DNA of 64,000 nucleotides from Roseiarcus sp963813555 (GTDB taxonomy: Bacteria; Pseudomonadota; Alphaproteobacteria; Rhizobiales; Beijerinckiaceae), in contig CAWEZX010000002.1 of the NCBI GenBank assembly GCA_963813555.1, positions 868,001 to 932,000 on the forward strand, written 5' to 3'. How positions within the stretch are numbered: position 1 is the first letter of the stretch; every line of letters starts with the position of its first letter. Positions 18,811 through 27,856 of the stretch are shown here, piece by piece. Position numbers and translations under genes: made by a program. The notes beneath the pieces are model-generated. The model saw only the letters and a list, made by a program, of their open reading frames with translations. It had not been told where the DNA came from and searched no databases.

Positions 18811-19610
18811 ACGCCTCGCGCGTCGGCGCCGTCGTGTTGCGGATGTTCTATCTCTATCGCGGCAGTCCGCAGCGCATCTTTCCCATTTTCGTTTTTGTGG
18901 CGGTCGATATCCTGGTTTGGGGCTTTCTCACCCGCTACCTCAATTCAGTTTCGCACGCGGACTTCAATTTCGTGCCGGCGCTGCTTGGCGCGGTGCTCCT
19001 ATGGGATTTTCTAACGCGCGTGATGCAGCAGCTGACGATGGCGTTGTTCGAAGATGTCTGGACGCGTAATTTCCTCAATCTTTTCGCCTCTCCGTTGAGC
19101 ACCTCCGAGTATCTGGCTGGGCTCTTGACTGTGGCAGTGACCACCAGCGCGTTGAGCCTCGTCGCCATGCTTGTGCTGGCGCGAATCGCGTTCGGGCTGT
19201 CCTTTCTCACCTATGGGACGGCGCTCGCTCCTTTCCTCATGGTGCTGTTCGTGACCGGCATCGCCCTCGGCGTAGCGGCCTCCGGCCTGGTGCTCAGGCT
19301 TGGTCCCGCCTCCGAATGGCTAATCTGGCCGATCCCGATGCTGATCTCGCCGTTTGCCGGGGTGTTCTACCCAGTCACGGTCTTGCCCGGATGGATGCAG
19401 GCAGTCGCGCTGATCCTGCCGCCGTCGTACGTGTTCGAAGGCATGCGGTCGGTCGTCGCCGGACAGCCTCCGCCTTGGGACCGCCTGGCGATTGGCGGGC
19501 TGCTTGCGCTTCTCTACCTTGCGCTCGCCTGCCTCTTCTTCTTCGCCGTCTATCGCTCGGTCATCCGCAACGGCCTCATTGCCCGCTATAGCGCCGAGAC
19601 GGTCAGCTGA
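18807..19610 (+). CDS. ABC-2 type transporter permease
   Basis: The 267-residue protein has six predicted membrane helices (for example FPIFVFVAVDILVWGFLT, LGAVLLWDFL, SALSLVAMLVLARIAFGL and LIWPIPMLISPFAGVFYPV). The PVTVLPGWMQ loop is typical of ABC-2 membrane proteins. It overlaps the ATPase gene by four bases (translational coupling). Together they form a minimal exporter; the substrate is not evident. Confidence 0.88.
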   Translation: MNASRVGAVVLRMFYLYRGSPQRIFPIFVFVAVDILVWGFLTRYLNSVSHADFNFVPALLGAVLLWDFLTRVMQQLTMALFEDVWTRNFLNLFASPLSTSEYLAGLLTVAVTTSALSLVAMLVLARIAFGLSFLTYGTALAPFLMVLFVTGIALGVAASGLVLRLGPASEWLIWPIPMLISPFAGVFYPVTVLPGWMQAVALILPPSYVFEGMRSVVAGQPPPWDRLAIGGLLALLYLALACLFFFAVYRSVIRNGLIARYSAETVS

Positions 19611-19664
19611 GCCTGTCGGCGATCGCCTTTGCAATCCTGGCCGGCGTTGTGCAAAGGATCGGCG

Positions 19665-20144
19665 ATGGGAACGAGCACCAGATTTGTTGTCGGCGTTCAT
19701 TTGCTGACAGCGCTCGCCGCCAATCCAGGCAAGGTCGTGCGTTCGGAGGATGTGGCGGATAGCGCCAACACCAATCCAGTCGTGGTTCGCTGCCTCTTCT
19801 CGCTGATGACAGCTGCTGGATTGATTCGCGCTCGGCTCGGTCCGGGAGGGGGCTTCGAATTGGCCCGGCCGGCCAGCGATATGACTTTGCGCGATGTCTT
19901 CGCTGCGTTGGAGAGCAGCGAGCTCTTCACCGAACACCGGTCGCCGCCGAAAGCATCCTGTCCGATCGGAGCCTATATTCTTCCTGTTCTGCGCGAGGCG
20001 ACGGCGCCTGCTGTCGAGGCTCTTGAGGAGGAGCTCTCGCGCACCACGATTGCCGATATCGCCGGCGCCGTGCTGGCCCGAAGCGACGAAGCGCAAAACG
20101 AGAAAACGGAACCGCCTCGAAGGCAGCGCGCGCGAACCGAGTGA
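19665..20144 (+). CDS. Rrf2-family transcriptional regulator
   Basis: The 159-residue protein has a winged helix-turn-helix (VGVHLLTALAANPGKVVRSE, then NPVVVRCLFSLMTAAGLI and the wing RLGPGGGFELARP) and a short C-terminal segment with one cysteine (KASCPIGAYILPVL). The C-x-G context matches redox-sensing Rrf2 members such as the HypR/YwnA type rather than the three-cysteine Fe-S members. It is followed by a palindrome and a glutathione transferase gene, the likely target. The ATG at 19665 has AAAGGATC upstream. Confidence 0.87.
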   Translation: MGTSTRFVVGVHLLTALAANPGKVVRSEDVADSANTNPVVVRCLFSLMTAAGLIRARLGPGGGFELARPASDMTLRDVFAALESSELFTEHRSPPKASCPIGAYILPVLREATAPAVEALEEELSRTTIADIAGAVLARSDEAQNEKTEPPRRQRARTE

Positions 20145-20148
20145 CATT

Positions 20149-20169
20149 GCGTAACTACTGCGGTTACGC
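20149..20169. promoter_or_regulatory. candidate operator for the Rrf2 regulator
   Basis: GCGTAAC-N7-GTTACGC is a perfect inverted repeat with 7-base arms, between the Rrf2 gene (stop 20144) and the glutathione transferase gene (start 20218). Its size and symmetry suit a dimeric winged-helix repressor. The assignment to this regulator is inferred from position. Confidence 0.55.
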
Positions 20170-20217
20170 TACAGCGCGCTTCGCGCGGCATGGCCGCATG
20201 GTTCTCGGAGCCTCCTG

Positions 20218-20904
20218 ATGATCAAGTTCTATTATCACCCGTCGCCGAACCCGGCGAAGGTCGCCTTGTTCCTCGAAGAAGCTGGCCTCGAGTATGAGCT
20301 TGTTCCGGTCGATACGCGCAAGGGCGAGCAGCACTCGTCAGATTACCGTTCCATCAATCCAAACGCGAAGACGCCGTCGATCGTCGATGGCGAAGCAACC
20401 ATATTCGATTCTAGCGCCATCCTGTTTTATCTCGCCGAGAAGACGAAGCGCTTCCTCCCGGAGAATACGCCCAAAGCCCGGGGCGAACTCCTCTCGTGGC
20501 TCTTCTTCGTCGCCAGTGGAATTGGTCCTTATTCCGGCCAGTCCTTCCACTTCAACGTCGCTGCCCCTGAGAAGATCGAATATGCGATCAATCGGTACAA
20601 CTTCGAAACGCACCGACACTGGAAGATCCTCGACGACCGGCTGGCGGGGCGGAAATACGTGCTAGGCGACACCTATACGATCGTGGACATGTCGGTTTGG
20701 GGTTGGAGCTCGGCTGCTCCCTTCCTCTTGGGCGCCGAGACGTGGTCAAAGATGGCCAATGTGAAGCGGCTCGTTGACGAGATCAACCAGCGCCCCGCTG
20801 TGGCTCGCGTCAACAAATTGAAGGAGAAGCACGCCTTCAAGCAAGAGTTCGACGACGAGGCCAAGCGACATCTGTTTCCGCATCAAACGCAAAAGGCAAG
20901 CTAG
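20218..20904 (+). CDS. glutathione S-transferase family protein
   Basis: The 228-residue protein has an N-terminal thioredoxin-like domain (MIKFYYHPSPNPAKVALFLE) with the glutathione-binding DGEATIFDSSAILFYLAE, and a helical C-terminal domain (GDTYTIVDMSVWGW). The start YHPSPNPAKV is like the YfcG/NfuA-related bacterial GSTs that reduce disulfides or peroxides. The Rrf2 gene and palindrome upstream suggest induction by electrophiles or oxidants. Substrate unknown. Confidence 0.88.
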   Translation: MIKFYYHPSPNPAKVALFLEEAGLEYELVPVDTRKGEQHSSDYRSINPNAKTPSIVDGEATIFDSSAILFYLAEKTKRFLPENTPKARGELLSWLFFVASGIGPYSGQSFHFNVAAPEKIEYAINRYNFETHRHWKILDDRLAGRKYVLGDTYTIVDMSVWGWSSAAPFLLGAETWSKMANVKRLVDEINQRPAVARVNKLKEKHAFKQEFDDEAKRHLFPHQTQKAS

Positions 20905-20925
20905 CCCCGCGCCCGCTTCGGTAAG

Positions 20926-21630
20926 CTAAACAGCCTTGCCGATCAGCGCGCCGATCCCTGCCGTCACCGCCATGGCCAGCGCGCCCCAGAAGCCGACCCT
21001 CAGCGCCGGCTTCACGATCGGGGCGCCGCCGGCCCAGGCGCCGAGCGCGCCGAGTGCGACCAGGAATATCAACGCGGCGGCGGGGACGGCTTTAAGGACT
21101 GCGCCCTGCGGCGCGAGAAACGTCGTCAGCGTCGGCAACGCGGCGCCGACCGAGAAGGCCGCCGCGGAGGCGAAGGCGGCCTGGATCGGTTTGGGCTCAG
21201 CGCCCTTGCTCAGGCCGAGCTCGTCGCGCGCATGGGCGGCGAGCGCGTCCTTGGCCATCAGCTGATCGGCCACCGCTCGCGCGAGCTTCGGCCGCACGCC
21301 CCGATCTTCGTAAATATGGGCGAGCTCCTGCTTTTCCTCGGCCGGCTGCTCGCGGAGCGCGCGCCGCTCGCGCGCCAGGTCAGCGGCCTCGGAATCGGCC
21401 TGCGAGCTGACGGAGACATATTCGCCCGCCGCCATCGACATCGCGCCCGCCGCCCACCCGGCGACCGCCGCGGTCAGGATTTCGGCCCGCGACCCCGTAG
21501 CCGCTGCGACGCCCATAATGAGGCTTGCGGTCGAAATGATCCCGTCGTTCGCGCCGAGGACCGCCGCCCGCAGCCACGCGGTCCGGTGGACGTAATGCGA
21601 TTCCGCTCCCGGCATTGCGCCGCCCGCCAA
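20926..21630 (-). CDS. VIT1/CCC1-family iron or manganese transporter
   Basis: The protein has 234 residues. It opens with the family motif HYVHRTAWLRAAVLGANDGI and MGVAAATGSR..AGAMSMAAGEYVSV. A soluble metal-binding helical hairpin rich in E (AEEKQELAHIYEDRG) follows, then three more helices. The family moves Fe2+ or Mn2+ out of the cytoplasm. The frame opens at a TTG (21630) with GAAGGG before it; an ATG at 21615 is an equally possible start. Confidence 0.9.
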   Translation of the reverse strand: MAGGAMPGAESHYVHRTAWLRAAVLGANDGIISTASLIMGVAAATGSRAEILTAAVAGWAAGAMSMAAGEYVSVSSQADSEAADLARERRALREQPAEEKQELAHIYEDRGVRPKLARAVADQLMAKDALAAHARDELGLSKGAEPKPIQAAFASAAAFSVGAALPTLTTFLAPQGAVLKAVPAAALIFLVALGALGAWAGGAPIVKPALRVGFWGALAMAVTAGIGALIGKAV

Positions 21631-21728
21631 TGGCCCTTCGCGTGGTCGCGTAGCACACTCGCGGGGCGACCGGCCAGCTGTAGAACCGCGCTCAATGAGG
21701 TCTGTAGCCGTAGCGCCGCTTCACCACA

Positions 21729-21986
21729 CTACTCCCAGTGCGCCAACTCGGCGTCCGTCATTGGCTCGAATAATTCGGGCCCGACGCTCACGATCCCCTT
21801 CATGGCGCCAAATTGGCGCTTGGGCGGCGGCCTATGGACGGGCGTCAGCCGCGCGATCGGAGTTTTGCCGCGGGTGATGACGATCTCCTCGCCGGCCTCC
21901 ACTCGCGCGAGAAGCTTGGAGAGATTGGCCTTCGCGTCGTGGACGGTGACGGTGGACCTCAAACGTTCCGTAGTTAGTCCGTACAT
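21729..21986 (-). CDS. orphan Phd/YefM-family antitoxin
   Basis: The protein contains TVTVHDAKANLSKLLARVEA and GEEIVITRGKTPIARLTPV, the Phd DNA-binding fold, and a C-terminal toxin-neutralising tail (FEPMTDAELAHWE). VapC-type PIN toxin genes usually start within a few bases downstream. Here only about 100 bases separate it from the next gene and no PIN frame exists. The true start may be the TTG a few codons in. It probably persists as a regulator or as a relic of a lost toxin-antitoxin pair. Confidence 0.8.
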   Translation of the reverse strand: MYGLTTERLRSTVTVHDAKANLSKLLARVEAGEEIVITRGKTPIARLTPVHRPPPKRQFGAMKGIVSVGPELFEPMTDAELAHWE

Positions 21987-22053
21987 TGACTAGGACTGCC
22001 GCGCGTGTCCATCGCCCTTGCGAACAAAGCGGGAAACATGGTTGCGTCGCCCC

Positions 22054-24124
22054 ATGTCGCTCGCCCTGATTCGCTCGAGCCCGGCCGTCGAGCTCAATCC
22101 CGAGCAACGGCTCGCGGTCGAGCACGGGATTGGCGATCCGCAAGGTTCCGGGCCGCTGCTCGTCATCGCCGGCGCCGGCTCGGGCAAGACGGCGATGCTG
22201 GCGCATCGGGTGGCCGCGCTCATTCTCGCGGGCGCTGATCCGAAGCGCATCATGCTCGCCACCTTCTCGCGTCGTGCGGCGGCCGAGCTTGGCCGCCGCG
22301 TCGAACGCCTGCTTGCCTGCCGTCTCGCGCCTGAGGCGGCCGCTGCCGCGACGCCGGCCTATGCGGGAACGTTCCATGGCCTTGGCGCGCGGCTGTTGCG
22401 CGAATATGCCACGCGCCTCGGGCTCGATCCGCAATTCACCATCCACGACCGCGAGGATTCGGCCGACCTCATGAACTGGGCGCGCCACGAGGCTGGCCTT
22501 GGCGAAACGAAGGAGCGTTTCCCGACCAAGGCGACGTGTCTGGCGATCTATTCGCGCGTGGTCAATGCGCGCGGCGATCTCAAGGCGACGCTCGGCAAAT
22601 GGTTTCCCTGGGTCGCGGCGCACGAGGATGCGCTGCGCGCGCTCTTCGCTTCTTACGTGGAGATGAAGCAGCGCCAGAACGTGCTCGATTACGACGATCT
22701 CCTGCTCTATTTCGCCCAGATGCTGACCGAGCCGGCGATCGCTGCCGAGATCGCCGGGCGCTTCGATCATCTGCTGGTCGATGAATATCAGGACACCAAC
22801 GCGCTGCAGGGCGAGATCGTGCTGGCGCTGAGACCGCGTGGACGCGGTCTGACCGTGGTCGGCGATGATGCGCAGGCAATCTATTCCTTCCGCGCCGCGA
22901 CGGTGCGCAACATCCTCGATTTTCCCGGCGCGTTCGATCCGCCGGCGCATGTGGTGACGCTCGAGCGCAACTACCGTTCAAGCGGCGCCATCCTTGCCGC
23001 AGCCAACGCGGCAATCGCGCTCGCGCCCGAGCGCTTCGCCAAGACGCTTCACACCGATCGGCCGCACGGTCCGCTGCCCCTGCTGGTCGCGGTCGCCGAC
23101 GACGCTGACCAGGCTCGCTTCGTCGCGAGCCATGTGCTCGCCAATCGCGAGGCTGGCGCTGCGCTCAAAGCCCAAGCGGTGCTGTTTCGCGCTTCCCACC
23201 ACAGCGCCGGGCTCGAGCTTGAGCTCACCCGCCGCAACGTGCCGTTCGTTAAATACGGTGGGCTCGAAGTTTCTCGACGCCGCGCATGTCAAGGACGCGG
23301 TCGCGCTTCTGCGCTTCGCGGAAAATCCGCGCGATCGTGTCGCGGGCTTTCGCGTCGCCCAGCTCATGCCCGGCGTCGGGCCAAAGCTCGCCGAGACCAT
23401 CGTCGCCGCGGCGGCGGCCGACGATGGCTTCGCGACCATGGCGGCGCTGTCGACGCCGGCCAGGGCGCGGGACGGCTTTCCCGCTTTTGCCGATCTCATG
23501 CGCCGGCTTGCGTTGCGCGCCGCGCCGTGGCCAGCCGAGATCGCCGACGCTGTCGCCTGGCTGAGCCCGCTCATGGAAACCCGCTACGACGACGCGCGCG
23601 TCCGGATGGGCGATCTCGAGGCCTTGGAGCGCATCGCCGCCTCGTTCCCGTCGCGCGAGCGCTTCTTGAGCGAGCTTGCGCTCGATCCGCCTGACACGAC
23701 CAGCGACGAAGCGGGGCCGCCGCTGAGGGATGAGGATTTTCTCATTCTTTCGACCATCCATTCGGCCAAAGGTCAGGAATGGCGGTCGGTGTTTGTGCTC
23801 AATTGCGTCGATGGCTGCATTCCCTCTGACCTCGCCACCGGCTCTTCGGAGGAGATCGAAGAGGAGCGCCGTCTGCTCTATGTCGCCATGACCCGGGCGA
23901 AAGACGAACTCGCGCTCGTCGTGCCGCAGCGCTTCTATGTCCACGGGCAGCCGAGGCGCGGCGACCGCAGCGTGTACGCGAGCCGCACCCGCTTCATTCC
24001 GCCGCCGCTCCTGAAATGCTTTGAGCGCCAGACCTGGCCTGAGGCTGCGCCCACGTCACAGCGCGCAGCGTCCGACGGCCCGCGTGTCGATCTTCAAGCG
24101 CGCATGCGGGCGATGTGGCGCTGA
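22054..24124 (+). CDS. UvrD/PcrA-like ATP-dependent DNA helicase, frameshifted
   Basis: This is a superfamily 1A helicase. Motifs in order: Q-motif LNPEQRLAVEHG, Walker A AGAGSGKTAM, TFSRRAAAEL, Walker B LLVDEYQDTN, VGDDAQAIYSFRAA, LERNYRSS, then in the second frame TIHSAKGQEWRSVFV and ERRLLYVAMTRAKDEL. The frames meet at 23266 inside KYGG-L-KFLDAAHVKD; removing one base there gives 689 residues. It probably serves repair or recombination. The ATG at 22054 is preferred; the 22018 start would add residues with no family match. The gene is probably intact in the organism. Confidence 0.87.
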
Positions 24125-24178
24125 GGGGGACGGCGGGTCTCCAGCCAGCGCCGATTCGCGTTGACGCAGTGTCCGCTT

Positions 24179-24188
24179 TGTGTACACA
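24179..24188. promoter_or_regulatory. palindrome at the brnTA promoter
   Basis: TGTGTACACA is a perfect 10-base palindrome ending at the start codon of the toxin remnant, with TTGACG (24161-24166) about one helical turn and a half upstream as a possible -35. BrnTA operons are known to be repressed by their own products, so this is a candidate BrnA site. Confidence 0.4.
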
Positions 24189-24310
24189 TGAGCAAGTTCG
24201 ATTGGAACGACAGCAATCGGGAAAAATGCGCTCGTCGCGTTCCGGTGCATGACATCGAAGCCCTGATTGATGATTCGCAGACACTCGTCGCGGCGATCCA
24301 TACGAGGGGG
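24188..24310 (+). pseudogene. truncated BrnT-type toxin, in frame with BrnA
   Basis: MSKFDWNDSNREKCARR..DIEALI matches the first ~30 residues of BrnT ribonuclease toxins (FDWNEANREKC..HGV..IEAL type). The rest of the RelE-like fold, including the catalytic basic and aromatic residues, is missing. After about 41 residues the frame runs straight into the antitoxin. The toxin should be inactive. Confidence 0.6.
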
Positions 24311-24622
24311 ATGAAAAAACCGTTCCCGAAATTCGATAGCGACGAGAAATTGGAGGCGTTTCTCGATTCAGCGAACCTCGACGAGTACGACCTTATGGCG
24401 GGCGCATTGCCTCGTGACGAATGGTTCGCGCGCTACGAGCGGTTCGCCAAGGACGCGTCAATCCACCTGCGGCTGCCGGGCCGTCTGCTCGACGCGGTGA
24501 GGGCTCAAGCGATGAAAGAAGGGATTCCGGCGCAGCGGCTGATCAGGGAATACATCGAACGCGGACTTCGGAGGCGAAGTCGGAGAGAACCCGGAGGAAG
24601 GCTTCGCGTCGAGAGGCGATGA
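24311..24622 (+). CDS. BrnA-type antitoxin
   Basis: MKKPFPKFDSDEKLEAFLDS and LDEYDLMAGALPRDEWFARY lead into a ribbon-helix-helix (ASIHLRLPGRLLDAVRAQAM then IPAQRLIREYIERGL). This is the BrnA layout: an N-terminal toxin-binding part and a C-terminal DNA-binding part. GAGGGGG directly precedes the ATG. It is open upstream into the BrnT remnant, so a fusion product is also possible. Without a working toxin it may act only as a DNA-binding protein. Confidence 0.75.
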   Translation: MKKPFPKFDSDEKLEAFLDSANLDEYDLMAGALPRDEWFARYERFAKDASIHLRLPGRLLDAVRAQAMKEGIPAQRLIREYIERGLRRRSRREPGGRLRVERR

Positions 24623-24849
24623 GGGCCGAATTGCGGCGCCGTTCACGCCTTGCCGGCCAGAGGGTGACGGCTCCTCGCGTTCGCTGCGGGAATCGAGGCG
24701 GCGCCACAGAAAAAGGGCGTTTTTTAAGCTTGCGCGCCAAGCCGATCTGGCCAATGCTGCATTAGTAAGATAAATGCGGCTGCGCCCTAATGCAGCCGCG
24801 CGTTAGCGCGGCGGGATGATCGTGCGTGGGCGGAAGCGGAGGAAGCGGC

Positions 24850-25590
24850 TTGCCAATTCTTGAATTGAACGCGGTGTCGAAGCATTTCGGCGCGATACAC
24901 GCGCTGAACGAAGTCGACATGGCGCTCGAGGCCGGCGAAGTGCTCGGGCTCATGGGCGACAACGGCGCCGGCAAGTCAACCCTGGTCAAGGTCATCGCCG
25001 GCAACTTCCCCCCGACCCACGGCGAGATCCGCCTCGCCGGAGAGTCGGTGCATTTTCACAAGCCGGTCGAAGCGCGTGAGAAGGGGGTCGAGGTCGTCTA
25101 CCAGGACTTGGCGCTCTGCAATAATCTCTCCGCGGCGGCCAATGTGTTCCTGGGGCGTGAAATCAAGCGCCGCGTCGGGCCGCTGCGCTGGCTCGACCAC
25201 AAGGCGATGGCCAAGCGCGCTGGCGAACTGTTCAGCGAGCTCAAGTCCGAGACAAGGCCGCGCGATCTCGTGCGCCAGATGTCGGGCGGGCAGCGCCAGG
25301 CGGTCGCCATCGCCCGCACCCGGTTGTCGAAAGCGCGGCTTGTGCTGATGGATGAGCCGACCGCCGCAATCTCCGTTCGGCAGGTCGCGGAGGTGCTCGA
25401 CCTCATCCGTCGCCTCAAAGACGCCGGCATGGCGATCATCCTCATCAGCCATCGCATGCCCGACGTTTTCGCCGTCTGCGACAGGGTCATGGTCATGCGG
25501 CGCGGCAACAAGGTGGCCGACAAGCCGATTAAGGCGACGAGTCCGGAAGAAGTGACCGGCTTGATCACCGGCGCCATCCACACGGCTTGA
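24850..25590 (+). CDS. sugar ABC transporter ATP-binding protein (single-ATPase type)
   Basis: The 246-residue ATPase has Walker A GDNGAGKST, signature MSGGQRQAVAIAR and Walker B LVLMDEPTA. It belongs to the CUT2 group (ribose/xylose/fructose importers) but has one ATPase domain where RbsA/XylG have two, as in the alphaproteobacterial FrcA type. I chose the TTG at 24850 because GGAGG at 24838-24842 is ideally spaced and family similarity starts at once; a GTG at 24826 is possible. It is the first of three genes: ATPase, permease, binding protein. Confidence 0.9.
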   Translation: MPILELNAVSKHFGAIHALNEVDMALEAGEVLGLMGDNGAGKSTLVKVIAGNFPPTHGEIRLAGESVHFHKPVEAREKGVEVVYQDLALCNNLSAAANVFLGREIKRRVGPLRWLDHKAMAKRAGELFSELKSETRPRDLVRQMSGGQRQAVAIARTRLSKARLVLMDEPTAAISVRQVAEVLDLIRRLKDAGMAIILISHRMPDVFAVCDRVMVMRRGNKVADKPIKATSPEEVTGLITGAIHTA

Positions 25591-25599
25591 GAGACGCCA

Positions 25600-26643
25600 A
25601 TGTCGACCGACGCCGCCGAGCCGCCCCCGCAAGCCAATGTTTCGATTAAATCGGTGCTGGGCGTCCAGCAACATAATTTCTGGCAGCGTATCATTGGCTC
25701 CCAATCGTTTTGGGTGACAATCGCTCTCATCGCGATCTGTCTGGTGATGAGCTGGCTCCAGCCGGCGTCCTTTGCCACGACCGAGAATTTCTTCAACATC
25801 ACCCGCAACTTCTCGTTCATCGGCATCATGGCCCTCGGCATGACTGCCGTCATCGCGACGGGCGGCATCGACCTTTCGGTCGGTTCGATCATGGGCCTCA
25901 CGGCCGTGGCAAGCGGACTCGTGCTCGTGGCTGGTTATCCCGCCTGGGTCGCGGTTCTTGTCGGCCTCGCCGCGGGCGGGGTCACCGGCCTGATCAACGG
26001 GCTCATCATCGCCTACGCCGGCATCTCGCCGTTCGTGACCACGCTTGGCATGTTGGCGATCGCGCGGTCGGTCGCCGTCGTTCTTTCGGGCAACCGGATG
26101 CTGTATAAATTTGGCCCTGGCGGAGAGGGATTCAAGGCGCTCGGCAGCGGCGCGGTGAATATCGGCCCGACGCTGCAATTGAGCTATCCGCTGCTGTTCC
26201 TCATCCTTCTGACCGCGCTCCTGGCGCTTGTCTACAAAATGACCAGCTGGGGTCGGCACGTGCTCGCGATCGGCGGCAACGAGCACGCGGCGCTGCTAAC
26301 GGGCGTGCCGGTCAATCGGGTCAAGGTGCAGGTCTACGTCGTTTCGGGCCTCGCCGCCTCTTTTGCAGCGATTCTCGATGTCGGCTGGACCGGCTCGGCG
26401 ATCAACGCCCTTGGGGTCACGTATGAGCTGCTTGCGATCTCGGCGGCAGTCATCGGCGGCGCCAATCTCATGGGCGGCGAAGCGAGCGCCTATGGCGCCT
26501 TCATCGGCGCCGCGCTGATCTTCGTCATCCGCAATTCGCTTTTGATGGCGGGCGTGGATTCGAATTGGCAGGGCACGTTCGTTGGCCTGTTCCTTATTGG
26601 AGCGGTTTACCTCGGGAAGATTCGAGGCGCAAAACGCGAGTGA
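25600..26643 (+). CDS. sugar ABC transporter permease (CUT2/RbsC type)
   Basis: The 347 residues form 8-10 membrane helices. The family signatures are present: GIDLSVGSIMGLTAV, ISPFVTTLGMLAIARS, AIGGNEHAALLTGV and VIGGANLMGGEASAYGAFIG. It lies nine bases after the ATPase gene, so translation is probably coupled. Together with the downstream binding protein it makes an inner-membrane sugar importer; the sugar is not determined by sequence. Confidence 0.92.
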   Translation: MSTDAAEPPPQANVSIKSVLGVQQHNFWQRIIGSQSFWVTIALIAICLVMSWLQPASFATTENFFNITRNFSFIGIMALGMTAVIATGGIDLSVGSIMGLTAVASGLVLVAGYPAWVAVLVGLAAGGVTGLINGLIIAYAGISPFVTTLGMLAIARSVAVVLSGNRMLYKFGPGGEGFKALGSGAVNIGPTLQLSYPLLFLILLTALLALVYKMTSWGRHVLAIGGNEHAALLTGVPVNRVKVQVYVVSGLAASFAAILDVGWTGSAINALGVTYELLAISAAVIGGANLMGGEASAYGAFIGAALIFVIRNSLLMAGVDSNWQGTFVGLFLIGAVYLGKIRGAKRE

Positions 26644-26704
26644 CCCCGTCGTGGGGCCGCGTCAAACTGGCCCGCGTGGGCCATGTCCAACTGGGAGGAA
26701 GTGA

Positions 26705-27715
26705 ATGTTGAAACTTGTGTTGACCGGCGCTGTCGCCGCCGGGGCGTTGATCGCTGCCTCCGTCTCGACTCTAGCCGCCGACCCCTACACCTTCGCGCTG
26801 GTGCCTAAGAACACAAACAATCCGTTCTTCGATCAGGCGCTCGCTGGCTGCAAGAAGGCTGAGAAGGAGCTCAAGGGCGCAATCAAGTGCCTCTACATCG
26901 GACCGGGCGAGCACGGCGGCGGCGACGAGCAGGCGCAAATGGTCGCCGATCTCGTCACCAAGAAGGTCGACGGCATCGCCGTTTCGGCCGCGAACGCTCC
27001 AGCGATCGCCAACGCGCTCAAGGACGCGGCAAAGAACAAGATCCCCGTGCTCACCTGGGACTCCGACCTGTTGCCGCAGGACAAGGGATTGCGCATCGCC
27101 TATGTCGGCACGCACAATTATGACATCGGCTCCAACATCGCCAAGCTTGTGATGGCGATCAAACCCAAGGGCGGCACCATCTGCATCCAGTCGGGCGGCG
27201 CCGCGGCGGCCAACCACAACGAGCGCATGCAAGGCATCCGCGACACGCTCGCGGGCAAGAAAAGCGCCGAGTCGCCCGGCGTGCGCCTGACCGGCCAGAA
27301 CGGCTGGACCGAGGTCGCCGGCTGCCCACTCTACACCAACGACGACTTCACGGTCGCGGTGCAGCAGATGGAGGATATTCTCGCCAAATATCCGAAGCTC
27401 GACGCGTTCACGCCGACCGGCGGCTTCCCGCAGTTCGTGCCTGACGCCTACGAGAAGGTCGCGTCCAAGTACAAGGACAAGATCGCCTCCGGCGAGCTGG
27501 CGCTGGTCGTCGCCGACACCCTGCCGGTGCAGATCGACCTCATGAAGAAGGGGCTCTCCTCCGGCCAGGTCGGCCAGCGTCCGTTCGAGATGGGTTACAA
27601 GGCGATGTACTTCCTCAAGGACATCAAGGACGGCAAGGCGCCGCCGAAGGACCCGACCTATACCGGCCTTGACGTTTGCACGCCCAAGAACGTCGCCACC
27701 TGCATCGGCGGCTGA
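26705..27715 (+). CDS. sugar ABC transporter periplasmic binding protein
   Basis: The 336-residue protein has a signal peptide (MLKLVLTGAVAAGALIAAS.. cleaved after STLAA) and a type I periplasmic-binding fold: TFALVPKNTNNPFFDQALAG, VDGIAVSAANAPAIANALKD, IPVLTWDSDL and QQMEDILAKYP. It is the last gene of the importer operon and is followed by a strong terminator. The three cysteine-containing loops (AGCKKAEK, EVAGCPLY, DVCTPKNVATC) suggest disulfides. The ligand is probably a sugar or polyol. Confidence 0.9.
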   Translation: MLKLVLTGAVAAGALIAASVSTLAADPYTFALVPKNTNNPFFDQALAGCKKAEKELKGAIKCLYIGPGEHGGGDEQAQMVADLVTKKVDGIAVSAANAPAIANALKDAAKNKIPVLTWDSDLLPQDKGLRIAYVGTHNYDIGSNIAKLVMAIKPKGGTICIQSGGAAAANHNERMQGIRDTLAGKKSAESPGVRLTGQNGWTEVAGCPLYTNDDFTVAVQQMEDILAKYPKLDAFTPTGGFPQFVPDAYEKVASKYKDKIASGELALVVADTLPVQIDLMKKGLSSGQVGQRPFEMGYKAMYFLKDIKDGKAPPKDPTYTGLDVCTPKNVATCIGG

Positions 27716-27742
27716 GGCTCGCCCTCATCGGCGAAACAGACA

Positions 27743-27773
27743 GGGGCCGGCCTCCGCCGGCCCCTTTTTATTT
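27743..27773 (+). terminator. Rho-independent terminator after the sugar importer operon
   Basis: GGGGCCGGC-CTCC-GCCGGCCCC is a perfect 9-bp stem followed by TTTTTATTT, 28 bases after the binding-protein stop codon. It ends the ATPase-permease-binding protein operon. Confidence 0.92.
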
Positions 27774-27856
27774 GCCCCTCCGTCGCGCCGACGGTGTGAG
27801 CACACGCGCGGCGCCGGAAGCGCTTCCCTTCCCATCGCCCTCGCGAGCGCTCGTTT

